8,501 nt of DNA from Campylobacteraceae bacterium (GTDB lineage Bacteria > Campylobacterota > Campylobacteria > Campylobacterales > Sulfurovaceae). The position numbers and the translations under genes were made by a program. Positions 1 to 6,455 of this stretch are shown here, in pieces (positions within the stretch are counted from its first letter, which is position 1; every line of letters begins with the position of its first letter). The notes beneath the pieces were generated by a model that was given only the letters and a program-made list of their open reading frames with translations, searched no databases and had not been told where the DNA came from. The stretch spans positions 1 to 8,501 of the forward strand of contig JALSQB010000172.1 of NCBI GenBank assembly GCA_026985655.1, in the 5' to 3' direction.

Positions 1-36
1 TTGCCCAAAAATCATACAAAAAAATCAAATAAATAT

Positions 37-55
37 TATAATTTCATACTATAAT
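37..55 (+). promoter_or_regulatory. Candidate promoter for the nitrate reductase gene (two -10 boxes)
   Basis: Two perfect TATAAT hexamers lie at 37-42 and 50-55, upstream of the ATG at 86, in very AT-rich DNA with no recognisable -35 box. This is the usual look of housekeeping promoters in Campylobacterota. Either box would give a 5' leader of roughly 25-40 nt. AT-rich DNA can produce such hexamers by chance, and which one is used cannot be told from sequence. Confidence 0.45.
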
Positions 56-85
56 AAAGCAATAAGTAGAAATAAGGGGAAAAAT

Positions 86-2395
86 ATGTTCGCAAAATTC
101 AAAGACTTTCTAGGTCTTGACATTAAAACAGATAAATACAAAAAAGCAGACAATGCCATGTTTGGTAAAATCTCTAACTTTAAAACACCAGATGAGTGGG
201 TGCGTAGTACTTGTGGTTACTGTGGTGTGGGTTGTGGTTTGTACATTGGGGTAAAAGATGGTCGTGCTGTCTATACCAAAGGTGACCCTGCTCACCCTGT
301 AAGTAAGGGAACGCTTTGTCCTAAAGGGATTATGGAGCATGAGATGGTTAATTCAGACAACCGAATTCCTGAACCTCTCATTCGTAAAAATGGAAAGTTT
401 GAAGCTGTTGAATGGAATGAAGCTTTTAAACATACAGCTGATAAGTTCAAAGAGATTCAAGCAAAACATGGCAAAGGGGCTGTGGCGTGTATCTCTACTG
501 GGCAATTTTTAACCGAAGATTTTTACACCTTGGGTAAATTTGTACAACTCGGACTTGAAACCAACAACTACGATGGAAACACAACGCTATGTATGGCTTC
601 AGCTGTTATGGGCTACAAGCAGACCTTTGGGAGTGATGGACCACCTGCTTCTTATGAGGATTTTTCTCATGCTGATGTTATTATGCTTATTGGGGCAAAT
701 ATCGCTGACAATCACCCCATCTTAAAGCTCCACATTGCAAAAAACAAAGCCACAACAGGCAAAGAGCCTACCATCATTGTCATTGACCCACGTTTTTCTA
801 AAACAGCAAACATGGCTGACATTTTTGTACCAATTAAACCCCGAACGGATTTGGCATTGATTAATGGACTCTGTTACATCATCTTTGAGCAAGGTTGGGA
901 AGATGAAAAGTTCATCAAAGAGCGAACCAACGGGCATGTTGAATTTAAAAAACATATCATGAACAACTACCCTCCTCAAGAGGTGGCAAACATTACAGGT
1001 ATTGAGGTGAAAGAGTTGTACAAAATTGCCAAAGTTTATGCTAACTGTGACAAAGCCATGTCGGCGTGGACAATGGGGGTGAACCAAAGTAGCATCGGAA
1101 CAGACACCGTTTCTGCCATTTGTAACCTAGCACTCATCACAGGAAACCTTGGAAAAGAGGGAGCATCTCCATTTTCCATTACGGGTCAATGTAATGCCAT
1201 GGGAACACGTGAGTTTGGCTTTACTTCGTCTATTCCTGGTTATAGGAACTATGCCTCCGATACAGATAGAGCCGTTTTTGCAGACATTATTGACGTGCCA
1301 ACAGAGCTTATTCCAACGAAAAGGGGTTATGCTTATCCACAAATTATTGAAGCCATTGACAGAGGGGAAATTAAAGCCCTTTGGATTACAGCAACCAATC
1401 CACTGGTGAGTTACCCTGACCAAGAACGCTTAAGAAAAATCTTTGCTAAACTGGACATCTTAGTGGTGCAAGATGCCTTTATGAGTGAAACAGCACAAAT
1501 TGCCGATGTTATTTTTGCAGCAGCGACTTGGGGCGAAAAAGAAGGGGTTTACACCAACTCTGAACGCCGTTGTAACTACGCAAAAAAAGCCGTTGAGCCT
1601 TTAGGGAAAACCATGAGTGATGCCAACATCATCATGGAGTTCTCCAAAGAGTTTGAGGGGAAATATGAACTTCTCTTTAAAAATTTCAACTCTAGCCGTG
1701 ATATTTTTGATGAAATAAAACGCGTAAGTGCTGGACAACTTTGTGACTACACAGGTATGGATTATGAAAAAATCCAAGAGCTAGGTGGCATTCAATGGCC
1801 GTGTAATGAGCAGTACCCAGAGGGGAAAAAACGGCTCTACACCGAAGGATTTGACTGTCCAACATCTGATGGAAAAGCCCAACTTCTCCCTGTCGATTGG
1901 ATTCCTCTACCCGAGAGCTACAATAAAGAATTCCCTATGAACCTTAACACAGGACGAACCGTTGAACAGTGGCACACTCGCACCAAAACCAAAAGCATCG
2001 CCCTACTCAACAACTTAGCCCCTGAAGCATGGGTAGAACTCAACCCCAAAGATGCCAAAAAACTCAAAGTAAAAAGTGGCGACCGAATTAGCATGGGTTC
2101 AAGTCGTGGAAAGGTTGAAGAGGTCATTGTCAAAGTCACCGAAGTGGTACGTGAGGGAGATTGTTTTGTACCGTTCCATTTTAGCGAACAGCTCATCAAC
2201 AACCTCACCATTCCTGAATTTGACCCTAAATCTTTTGAGCCAAACTTTAAACAATGTGCTGTTAATATCTACTCTAAAGAAGTACCAGAGGGGATTGTTA
2301 TGGAAGAGCTTGAAGTGGCAGGAGCGTTAAGTGAGCCTGCTGGATTAAATGTTCAAAATGAAGAAATTAAGGAGAAAGAGGAGAAAGAAGCCTAA
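86..2395 (+). CDS. nasA: Assimilatory-type nitrate reductase, molybdopterin catalytic subunit (NasA/NarB-like)
   Basis: A 769-residue molybdopterin oxidoreductase that should reduce nitrate to nitrite in the cytoplasm for nitrogen assimilation. No twin-arginine signal is present. The N-terminal [4Fe-4S] site is C43-X2-C46-X3-C50-X27-C78. C169, in the segment TTLCMASAVMGYKQT, is the likely molybdenum ligand. It is followed by GPPASYEDF, an arrangement typical of NasA/NarB rather than formate dehydrogenase. Other family segments are GQCNAMGTRE, PTKRGYAYP, WGEKEGVYTNSERR and RVSAGQLCDYTGM. A dinucleotide-binding domain starts near residue 618 (NTGRTVEQWHTRTKT). No C-terminal 2Fe-2S domain is seen, so the electron donor is a separate protein, probably ferredoxin or flavodoxin (inference). 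The ATG at 86 has AAGGGGA at 74-80. The last 11 residues are an acidic/lysine tail. The gene stands alone here and converges on nuoE. Another bis-MGD enzyme is possible, but the motifs favour nitrate. Confidence 0.87.
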   Translation: MFAKFKDFLGLDIKTDKYKKADNAMFGKISNFKTPDEWVRSTCGYCGVGCGLYIGVKDGRAVYTKGDPAHPVSKGTLCPKGIMEHEMVNSDNRIPEPLIRKNGKFEAVEWNEAFKHTADKFKEIQAKHGKGAVACISTGQFLTEDFYTLGKFVQLGLETNNYDGNTTLCMASAVMGYKQTFGSDGPPASYEDFSHADVIMLIGANIADNHPILKLHIAKNKATTGKEPTIIVIDPRFSKTANMADIFVPIKPRTDLALINGLCYIIFEQGWEDEKFIKERTNGHVEFKKHIMNNYPPQEVANITGIEVKELYKIAKVYANCDKAMSAWTMGVNQSSIGTDTVSAICNLALITGNLGKEGASPFSITGQCNAMGTREFGFTSSIPGYRNYASDTDRAVFADIIDVPTELIPTKRGYAYPQIIEAIDRGEIKALWITATNPLVSYPDQERLRKIFAKLDILVVQDAFMSETAQIADVIFAAATWGEKEGVYTNSERRCNYAKKAVEPLGKTMSDANIIMEFSKEFEGKYELLFKNFNSSRDIFDEIKRVSAGQLCDYTGMDYEKIQELGGIQWPCNEQYPEGKKRLYTEGFDCPTSDGKAQLLPVDWIPLPESYNKEFPMNLNTGRTVEQWHTRTKTKSIALLNNLAPEAWVELNPKDAKKLKVKSGDRISMGSSRGKVEEVIVKVTEVVREGDCFVPFHFSEQLINNLTIPEFDPKSFEPNFKQCAVNIYSKEVPEGIVMEELEVAGALSEPAGLNVQNEEIKEKEEKEA

Positions 2396-2403
2396 GCTTC
2401 TTT
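2384..2403. terminator. Hairpin at the convergent nasA/nuoE ends, both stop codons in its loop
   Basis: AAAGAAGC (2384-2391) and GCTTCTTT (2396-2403) form a perfect 8-bp stem. The 4-nt loop (2392-2395) is exactly the overlap of the two stop codons: TAA on the plus strand and TAG on the minus strand. There is no spacer between the two genes, so this is the only visible candidate for a bidirectional terminator. The stem is AT-rich at its base and the downstream U-tracts are imperfect: a TTTATT run on the plus side and pyrimidine-rich TTTCTCCTCTTTC on the minus side. Confidence 0.45.
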
Positions 2404-2790
2404 ATTGGCTTCCTCTTCAGCCTTTTTAGCAGCTTTTTCTGCCGCTAATTTGGCTTTTTTATCTGCTTTTTCTTTGGCAATACGTTCCTCTTCAAGGCGT
2501 TTTTCTTCAGCCTCTTTGGCAGCTTGTTCAGCAGCTTTTTTACGCTCTTCTTTTTGTTCTTCTGAGAGTTTTTTCACTACTATTGTCCAATCTACTTCAT
2601 TGAACTTAATGGAGTTCATTAGCTCATGACCTGTCTCTTTAATGAAGTCGGCAGATTTTTGAATGTGTGAATAATCACCTATTTCAAATAGAAAAATCCC
2701 TACTTCACCAATTTTTAAACCACTCTCTAGCAGTTCACCCATTCTTTCATAGAAGTCGTCGTGTAAGTGTCTTAAGTCATATCTTTGCAT
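2392..2790 (-). CDS. nuoE: NuoE-like small subunit of Campylobacterota Complex I, with a long Ala/Lys/Glu tail
   Basis: A 132-residue protein directly downstream of nuoD. The nuoD stop TAA and this ATG share one base (TAATG), which indicates translational coupling. Residues 1-74 resemble the short protein that takes the nuoE position in Campylobacter and Helicobacter (Cj1575c/HP1264 type): DLRHLH near the start, then GEVGIFLFEIGDYSHIQKSA and the segment around NEVDWTIVVKK. It has no cysteines, so it cannot bind the 2Fe-2S cluster of a canonical NuoE. Residues 75-132 are a low-complexity, highly charged Ala/Lys/Glu stretch predicted to be helical or coiled coil. From memory, the Helicobacter homologue is only about 76 residues, so this tail is an extension. 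In this phylum the NADH-oxidising module is replaced, and flavodoxin or ferredoxin is the proposed electron donor (family knowledge). The role of the tail is unknown. Confidence 0.8.
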   Translation of the reverse strand: MQRYDLRHLHDDFYERMGELLESGLKIGEVGIFLFEIGDYSHIQKSADFIKETGHELMNSIKFNEVDWTIVVKKLSEEQKEERKKAAEQAAKEAEEKRLEEERIAKEKADKKAKLAAEKAAKKAEEEANKEA

Positions 2791-4019
2791 TATCTATCTA
2801 CCTCACCAAATACAATATTTGTTGAACCAATAATGGTTACAACATCAGCGATGTAAGTGCCAACTAAAATCTCTTGTAATAACCCTGTATGGAAGAATGA
2901 TGGTGCTCTACATTTAAGTCGATAAGCATACGGTTCACCCTCTGACTTAATATAGAAACCAAGTTCACCTTTTGGTGATTCTGTTGGTACATACACTTCT
3001 CCTTTTGGAGGTCGCATTCCTTGCGTTACTAACACAAAGTGTTGCATTAACGCATAGTTTTGCGTCATAATCTCCTCTTTAGGTGCTGAGATGTATTGTG
3101 GAGCGTGAGCCATAAGTTGTGGCTCTGTTTTTGCATACATAGGCATCAGTTGTCTAATAATTTTAATAGACTCTGTCATCTCTGCCATATAAAGACGGTA
3201 ACGTCCATAAGAGTCATTTAAGTCAGAAACAGGAATGTCAAAATCCAACTCTCCATAAAGCTCATATGGCTCCTCTTTTCTAATGTCATACGCAATACCA
3301 CTTCCTCTAAGCATAGGTCCAGAACAACCCCATGAGAGTGCATCTTCTGGGCTTAATACACCCACATTTTCAAGACGCATTTTCCAAATTCGGTTCTCTT
3401 CTAAAAGTGCATTGTAAGTATGTTCTAGTTCATACTCTAAGTTGGCACAAAACTTTTCCATATTGGCTAACCAATCAGAAGGAATATCTAAAGGCACTCC
3501 CCCAATTCTAACAGCAGAGTGCGTAAGTCTTGCACCACAATAATCTTCCATTAAATCCATTGCAAATTCACGTTCACGGAAAGCGTAAAGGAAAACAGAC
3601 ATTGCCCCAACATCTAGTGCATGGGTTGCAATAAAGAAAAGGTGAGAAATAAGACGGTTAAGCTCCAAAAGCATTGTACGAATAACTTGCGCTCTTCGTG
3701 GTGCTTCAATGCCTAAAAGTTTTTCAACAGCTAAAGCATACGCATAGTTATTTGAAGTTGAAGCAATGTAGTCAAGTCTATCTGTCGTTGGTAAAAACTC
3801 ATTGTATGTCATGTTTTCAGCCATTTTTTCAATACCACGGTGAAGGTAACCAATATCGGGATACGCTTTAACGACTTGTTCACCATCAAGCTCTAACACA
3901 AGTCTTAACTGACCGTGAGCTGAGGGGTGTTGAGGACCAAAGTTAATAACCATAGTGTTGTCTTCACGGTCAAAGTTTAAGTTCTCAAAAAATGGGGAAA
4001 GTTTATTGGATTGTTGCAT
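2790..4019 (-). CDS. nuoD: NADH-quinone oxidoreductase subunit D (49 kDa, quinone-site subunit)
   Basis: A 409-residue subunit of the Complex I peripheral arm that helps form the quinone-reduction site next to NuoB and the membrane arm. The signature NFGPQHPSAHG lies at about residues 26-36. H35 and Y84 (in TDRLDY) correspond to quinone-contacting His38 and Tyr87 of Thermus Nqo4. Further conserved blocks are DIGYLHRGIEK, the NELSR-like segment LLELNRLISHL, FYAFRERE-like LYAFREREFAM, RIGGV and GEVYVPTESPKGELGFY, ending in FGEVDR. The length is normal for the family. The ATG at 4019 follows the nuoC stop by 9 bp, with a weak purine-rich ribosome site (AAGAG). The gene is co-transcribed with its neighbours and overlaps nuoE by one base. 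Confidence 0.96.
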   Translation of the reverse strand: MQQSNKLSPFFENLNFDREDNTMVINFGPQHPSAHGQLRLVLELDGEQVVKAYPDIGYLHRGIEKMAENMTYNEFLPTTDRLDYIASTSNNYAYALAVEKLLGIEAPRRAQVIRTMLLELNRLISHLFFIATHALDVGAMSVFLYAFREREFAMDLMEDYCGARLTHSAVRIGGVPLDIPSDWLANMEKFCANLEYELEHTYNALLEENRIWKMRLENVGVLSPEDALSWGCSGPMLRGSGIAYDIRKEEPYELYGELDFDIPVSDLNDSYGRYRLYMAEMTESIKIIRQLMPMYAKTEPQLMAHAPQYISAPKEEIMTQNYALMQHFVLVTQGMRPPKGEVYVPTESPKGELGFYIKSEGEPYAYRLKCRAPSFFHTGLLQEILVGTYIADVVTIIGSTNIVFGEVDR

Positions 4020-4028
4020 CTCTTCTAC

Positions 4029-4823
4029 CTACTTTCTTTCTTTTAATTGCTTAGTTTCACCCTTAGTGTAATCGACTAAGAATGTTTTAGAGTATTCAAT
4101 CTCTGTTTTGGTTTCATTTTCGGCATTAAGTTCAGCACCAAATGGCACTTCATAACCTACTCTTGAGAAACGTTTAGAATCATATCTTTCAATTTTTGCT
4201 TCATCTCTATTTTCTGGGCCAATGGCTTCACGAGCATCTTTTCCAAAGATTTTATCAACTTCATACCACGAAGCAAATTCATCTCCGTGCAATGGATAAG
4301 TTTTAAGAAGAGGATTTCCCTCCCAATCTTCTGGCATAAGAATTCTTTTCATAAACGGATGATTGTTCGCCACAATACCAAACATATCAAACATTTCACG
4401 TTCAGCAAAGTTAGCCAATTTAAAAAGAGGGACAACCGATTCAATGGCTAAGCCCTGCTCTATTCTCATAACCAAACGCATACGTTTCGCCTCTTTAAGG
4501 TTTAACATTTGGTAAAAAATTTCAAAGTTACCATCTTTTGCCAAATAATCTACGGCTGACATTTCAGAAAGCATAGCATAACCACACTCCTCTTTTAAAG
4601 TTTCTATGGCTTGGAAATTATCTGCATGGTTAATCTCAACTACCATACACTCTAGCTCAATACGAGAAGAGAGAACTTCCACCTTAGCACTTAACTTTTC
4701 CAATTGTTCAGCATAAATAGCATCGCTAGCCACCTCTGTTCTAGGTGTTGTTGGCACCACATGAAATCTGTCGGTATAGTAAGATTGTTTTTGAACATTC
4801 CCTTTTGGTACATACTTTCTCAT
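4029..4823 (-). CDS. nuoC: NADH-quinone oxidoreductase subunit C (30 kDa)
   Basis: A 264-residue peripheral-arm subunit of Complex I that packs against NuoD and carries no redox centre. The 30-kDa signature spans about residues 141-180: EREMFDMFGI, then NNHPFMKRILMPEDW and NPLLKTYPLHGDE. The N-terminal ~45 residues and the C-terminal ~60 residues (charged, ending KGETKQLKERK) lie outside the core domain, which makes it longer than the compact ~200-residue NuoC proteins. It is not fused to NuoD, unlike the enterobacterial NuoCD. The start ATG directly abuts the nuoB stop (TAGATG), with a weak AAGG about 10 nt upstream, so translation is probably coupled to nuoB. Confidence 0.95.
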   Translation of the reverse strand: MRKYVPKGNVQKQSYYTDRFHVVPTTPRTEVASDAIYAEQLEKLSAKVEVLSSRIELECMVVEINHADNFQAIETLKEECGYAMLSEMSAVDYLAKDGNFEIFYQMLNLKEAKRMRLVMRIEQGLAIESVVPLFKLANFAEREMFDMFGIVANNHPFMKRILMPEDWEGNPLLKTYPLHGDEFASWYEVDKIFGKDAREAIGPENRDEAKIERYDSKRFSRVGYEVPFGAELNAENETKTEIEYSKTFLVDYTKGETKQLKERK

Positions 4824-5342
4824 CTATATTAACCTTAAGTTCTGTTTTGTGTTTTTGTTCATGTTCGCAGACTCTTTACGAATTTTTTTCTGCAACATCA
4901 TCAACGCATACTGTAATGTTTCTGGACGTGGCGCACACCCTGGAAGATAAATATCCACAGGAATAATCCTATCAACCCCTTGTACGGTTGAATAGGTATT
5001 GAACATTCCACCTGTGTTAGCACAAGAACCCATAGAAATCACCCATTTAGGTTCAGTCATCTGGTCGTAAAGTCGTCGTGCAAACTCAGCATGTTTTTTA
5101 GAGAGTGTTCCTGCCAAAATCATTACATCTGATTGTCGAGGACTTGCTCTAAAAATAGTACCAAATCTATCAAAGTCATAACGGCTACCACCAGAAGCCA
5201 TCATTTCAATCGCACAACATGCGAGTCCATAGGTTAAAGGCCAAAGTGAGTTACTTCGTCCCCAGTTTACTAAATGATCAACCGAAGTCAATGCGATTGG
5301 TAGTCCTCCTGAAGAGGCGTAATTTACTTGATGCTGTGCCAT
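4824..5342 (-). CDS. nuoB: NADH-quinone oxidoreductase subunit B (cluster N2 subunit)
   Basis: A 172-residue subunit that holds the terminal [4Fe-4S] cluster N2, from which electrons pass to quinone. All four ligands are present: the tandem C42-C43 (GLACCAIEMM), C107 (SMGSCANTGG) and C136 (LPGCAPRPE). Other family segments are SLWPLTYG, the loop SRYDFDRFG, and RQSDVMILAGTL. The last ~20 residues (KESANMNKNTKQNLRLI) are a polar tail outside the fold. The ATG at 5342 lies inside nuoA, a 19-bp overlap. It is chosen because AAGGAG sits 7 nt upstream (complement of 5350-5355) and the protein then begins at the usual point. Confidence 0.96.
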   Translation of the reverse strand: MAQHQVNYASSGGLPIALTSVDHLVNWGRSNSLWPLTYGLACCAIEMMASGGSRYDFDRFGTIFRASPRQSDVMILAGTLSKKHAEFARRLYDQMTEPKWVISMGSCANTGGMFNTYSTVQGVDRIIPVDIYLPGCAPRPETLQYALMMLQKKIRKESANMNKNTKQNLRLI

Positions 5343-5713
5343 TCAAGTGCTCCTTTTTTCCATGCGTAAATAAATCCAATTGTCAATAATACAATAAACA
5401 AAACCATCTCTGTAAAGCCAAACCATCCCAACAGTTTAAAATCAATAGCCCAAGGGAACATAAAGATTATCTCTACATCAAACAAAATAAATAAAAGTGC
5501 TATAAGGTAGAACTGAGTCGAAATAGTATTTGGCTGTTTCGTTACCTCTGGTCCACACTCATAGATGGTGAGCTTCAACTTCTCTGTATCGAGCTTTGCC
5601 ATTTTTCTACTTACAAATCGTGCTGCAATCAGTGTTGCGTTAAAGGCTACAACCGTTACAATGAATAAGAAAAAAATACCTAAATAAGGGTGATTATTAA
5701 CCACATGAGTCAT
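5324..5713 (-). CDS. nuoA: NADH-quinone oxidoreductase subunit A (membrane subunit)
   Basis: A 129-residue integral membrane subunit, first gene of the Complex I cluster. Three hydrophobic helices are visible: about residues 11-31, 66-86 and 98-116. The diagnostic loop LTIYECGPE sits between helices 1 and 2; its cysteine lies on the loop near the quinone cavity in known structures. The acidic segment LFDVEIIFMFPWA lies in helix 2. Length and order are typical. The ATG at 5713 is preceded by AAGGAG (complement of 5719-5724) with a 5-nt spacer. Its 3' end overlaps nuoB by 19 bp. A promoter must lie in the divergent intergenic region above 5714. Confidence 0.95.
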   Translation of the reverse strand: MTHVVNNHPYLGIFFLFIVTVVAFNATLIAARFVSRKMAKLDTEKLKLTIYECGPEVTKQPNTISTQFYLIALLFILFDVEIIFMFPWAIDFKLLGWFGFTEMVLFIVLLTIGFIYAWKKGALEWHSIK

Positions 5714-5728
5714 TAAAACTCCTTTTAC

Positions 5729-5753
5729 AAGTTGTTATTATCGCTTACAACTT
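5729..5753 (-). promoter_or_regulatory. Candidate nuo promoter/operator: inverted repeat enclosing a GATAAT box
   Basis: AAGTTGT (5729-5735) and ACAACTT (5747-5753) form a perfect 7-bp inverted repeat with an 11-bp spacer. On the minus strand the spacer contains GATAAT (5742-5737), a plausible -10 box for nuoA giving a leader of about 15 nt. A repeat enclosing a -10 box would suit a repressor site, or a hairpin at the 5' end of a longer transcript. A second minus-strand -10-like sequence, TACTAT, lies at 5832-5827. The assignment is tentative. Confidence 0.3.
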
Positions 5754-5856
5754 CTCCAATTAAAGAAGAAGTGTGAAGGATTATTGTGCTTATGTTATCG
5801 TAATATCTGTTAAGTTCATTGGGGATATAGTAGCTAAACCATTTATCTAAAGTCCA

Positions 5857-5873
5857 TGTAACTAAGTGTTACA
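5857..5873. promoter_or_regulatory. Inverted repeat TGTAAC-N5-GTTACA, operator-like
   Basis: A perfect 6-bp inverted repeat with a 5-nt spacer in the divergent region between nuoA and the lipoprotein gene. Size and symmetry resemble a dimeric repressor site; TetR-family sites such as that of Campylobacter CmeR also begin TGTAA and end TTACA. No regulator gene is in the window, so the binding protein is unknown. Chance occurrence in AT-rich DNA is possible. Confidence 0.3.
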
Positions 5874-5889
5874 GTCTAAATTTAAAGTA

Positions 5890-5903
5890 AATATCATGAT
5901 ATT
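5890..5903. repeat. 14-bp perfect palindrome in the nuoA/lipoprotein intergenic region
   Basis: AATATCATGATATT is fully self-complementary and is followed on the plus strand by ATTTTTC. It could be a protein-binding site or a very weak hairpin. The 353-bp region 5714-6066 otherwise holds no gene that I can see; it contains promoter-like AT tracts and the inverted repeats listed separately. Confidence 0.3.
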
Positions 5904-5957
5904 ATTTTTCTAAAAAAATAAATCAAAAAGTTTATTTCAATAGTTGGGACTTATTTA

Positions 5958-5974
5958 TATAATTATATTATACT
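5958..5974 (+). promoter_or_regulatory. Candidate promoter for the Cys-rich lipoprotein gene
   Basis: TATAAT at 5958-5963 and TATACT at 5969-5974 lie about 100 nt upstream of the ATG at 6067. No convincing -35 is present; TTGGGA at 5943-5948 is 9 and 20 bp from the two boxes. A transcript starting near 5975-5982 would have an ~85-nt leader. The TATTATA run also reads as -10 boxes on the minus strand, so direction is not certain. Confidence 0.35.
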
Positions 5975-6066
5975 TATAGAAGGTTTATAACAAACCCATA
6001 AGGGTAAATCTTCTGAGGTGTCAGCTAATGACCAATGATACATACTATTCAAATTAAGGAAAAAAG

Positions 6067-6288
6067 ATGAAAAAAATACTTTTAAGTGCTACTTTAGTAC
6101 TAGGAATGATGACTTTAACAACAGGTTGTTCAAAACATGAAATGGGTGCTAAAAAATGTGGGGCTTCTGGAAAATGTAATCACGGAAAATGTGGTTCTCA
6201 GTCAAAAGCTAAAAAATGTGGAGCTTCAGGAAAATGTAACCAAGATAAATGTTCTTCTACAAGTGCTAAAAAATGTGGTTCTAAATAA
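6067..6288 (+). CDS. Small Cys-rich repeat lipoprotein, possible metal-binding or RiPP-precursor-like
   Basis: A 73-residue protein. Residues 1-20 are a signal peptide (MKKILLSATL, then a hydrophobic core). It ends in LTTG followed by C21, a near-canonical lipobox, so lipid anchoring is likely. The mature part has two tandem repeats, AKKCGASGKCNxxKC at residues 28-42 and 48-62, then a partial third, AKKCGSK, at 67-73. Cysteines fall at 21, 31, 37, 42, 51, 57, 62 and 70, with many lysines and almost no hydrophobic residues. Such a chain could bind thiophilic metals. The GKCNxGKCG spacing also recalls the GKCG-repeat precursors of copper-binding RiPPs (HvfA/bufferin type), but no maturation genes (DUF692 or partner) are in the window. 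The ATG follows TAAGGA (6055-6060) by 6 nt. It is a single-gene unit with its own terminator. Function unknown. Confidence 0.8.
   Translation: MKKILLSATLVLGMMTLTTGCSKHEMGAKKCGASGKCNHGKCGSQSKAKKCGASGKCNQDKCSSTSAKKCGSK
6148..6285 (+). repeat. Tandem coding repeat (60 bp, 57 bp and a 21-bp partial copy)
   Basis: Copy 1 covers 6148-6207, copy 2 covers 6208-6264 and the partial copy covers 6265-6285. Each begins with GCTAAAAAATGTGG, and the coded unit is AKKCGASGKC plus about ten residues. Copies differ by scattered changes, some silent, so the duplication is not brand new and the protein pattern seems to be kept. Confidence 0.85.
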
Positions 6289-6298
6289 ACCATTATAA

Positions 6299-6329
6299 AA
6301 TAAAAGACATTTTGTCTTTTATTCGTTTT
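6299..6329 (+). terminator. Intrinsic terminator of the Cys-rich lipoprotein gene
   Basis: AATAAAAGAC (6299-6308) pairs perfectly with GTCTTTTATT (6314-6323) around a 5-nt loop, followed by CGTTTT. It lies 10 bp after the stop codon. The stem is AT-rich but long. Because of its A-rich 5' arm it could also work weakly on the minus strand. Confidence 0.7.
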
Positions 6330-6365
6330 AAGCTCTAATTACTTGTAACACTTACCTTAAAAAAT

Positions 6366-6455
6366 CTATCTGTATAACGTCTCTGATATTCTTGGATCTT
6401 CTAAAAGAATATCTAAGTGCTTCTCTTTAATTTCTTTTACAACTTGGTCGGTCAT
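6366..6455 (-). pseudogene. Small minus-strand coding fragment, unidentified
   Basis: Reading from an ATG at 6455 gives a 29-residue peptide (MTDQVVKEIKEK, then HLDILLEDPRISETLYR) ending in TAG. Its composition is like an ordinary helical protein N-terminus rather than random translation of AT-rich DNA, but no family is recognised. The first few codons overlap the start of the PIN-toxin remnant on the other strand, which suggests that two unrelated gene pieces are joined here. No clear ribosome site precedes it. It may be a truncated gene or chance. Confidence 0.3.

Noticed and set aside
722..1423. Open frames on the minus strand within the nitrate reductase gene
   Set aside because: They lie wholly inside a strongly supported gene, have unnatural composition and no ribosome sites.
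86..2395. Identity as NuoG of Complex I or formate dehydrogenase, given nearby nuo genes
   Set aside because: It is on the opposite strand, lacks the N-terminal 2Fe-2S and extra 4Fe-4S domains of NuoG, and its motifs around C169 and GQCNAMGTRE fit NasA/NarB.
2405..2629. Plus-strand Ser/Ala/Phe-rich frame opposite nuoE
   Set aside because: It is the antisense of the Ala/Lys/Glu tail; low complexity explains the lack of stops.
4745..4966. Plus-strand frame across the nuoB/nuoC junction
   Set aside because: Antisense to two conserved genes, with no start signals.
6148..6285. CRISPR-like array
   Set aside because: The repeats are in frame in a signal-peptide protein and adjoin directly, without unique spacers.
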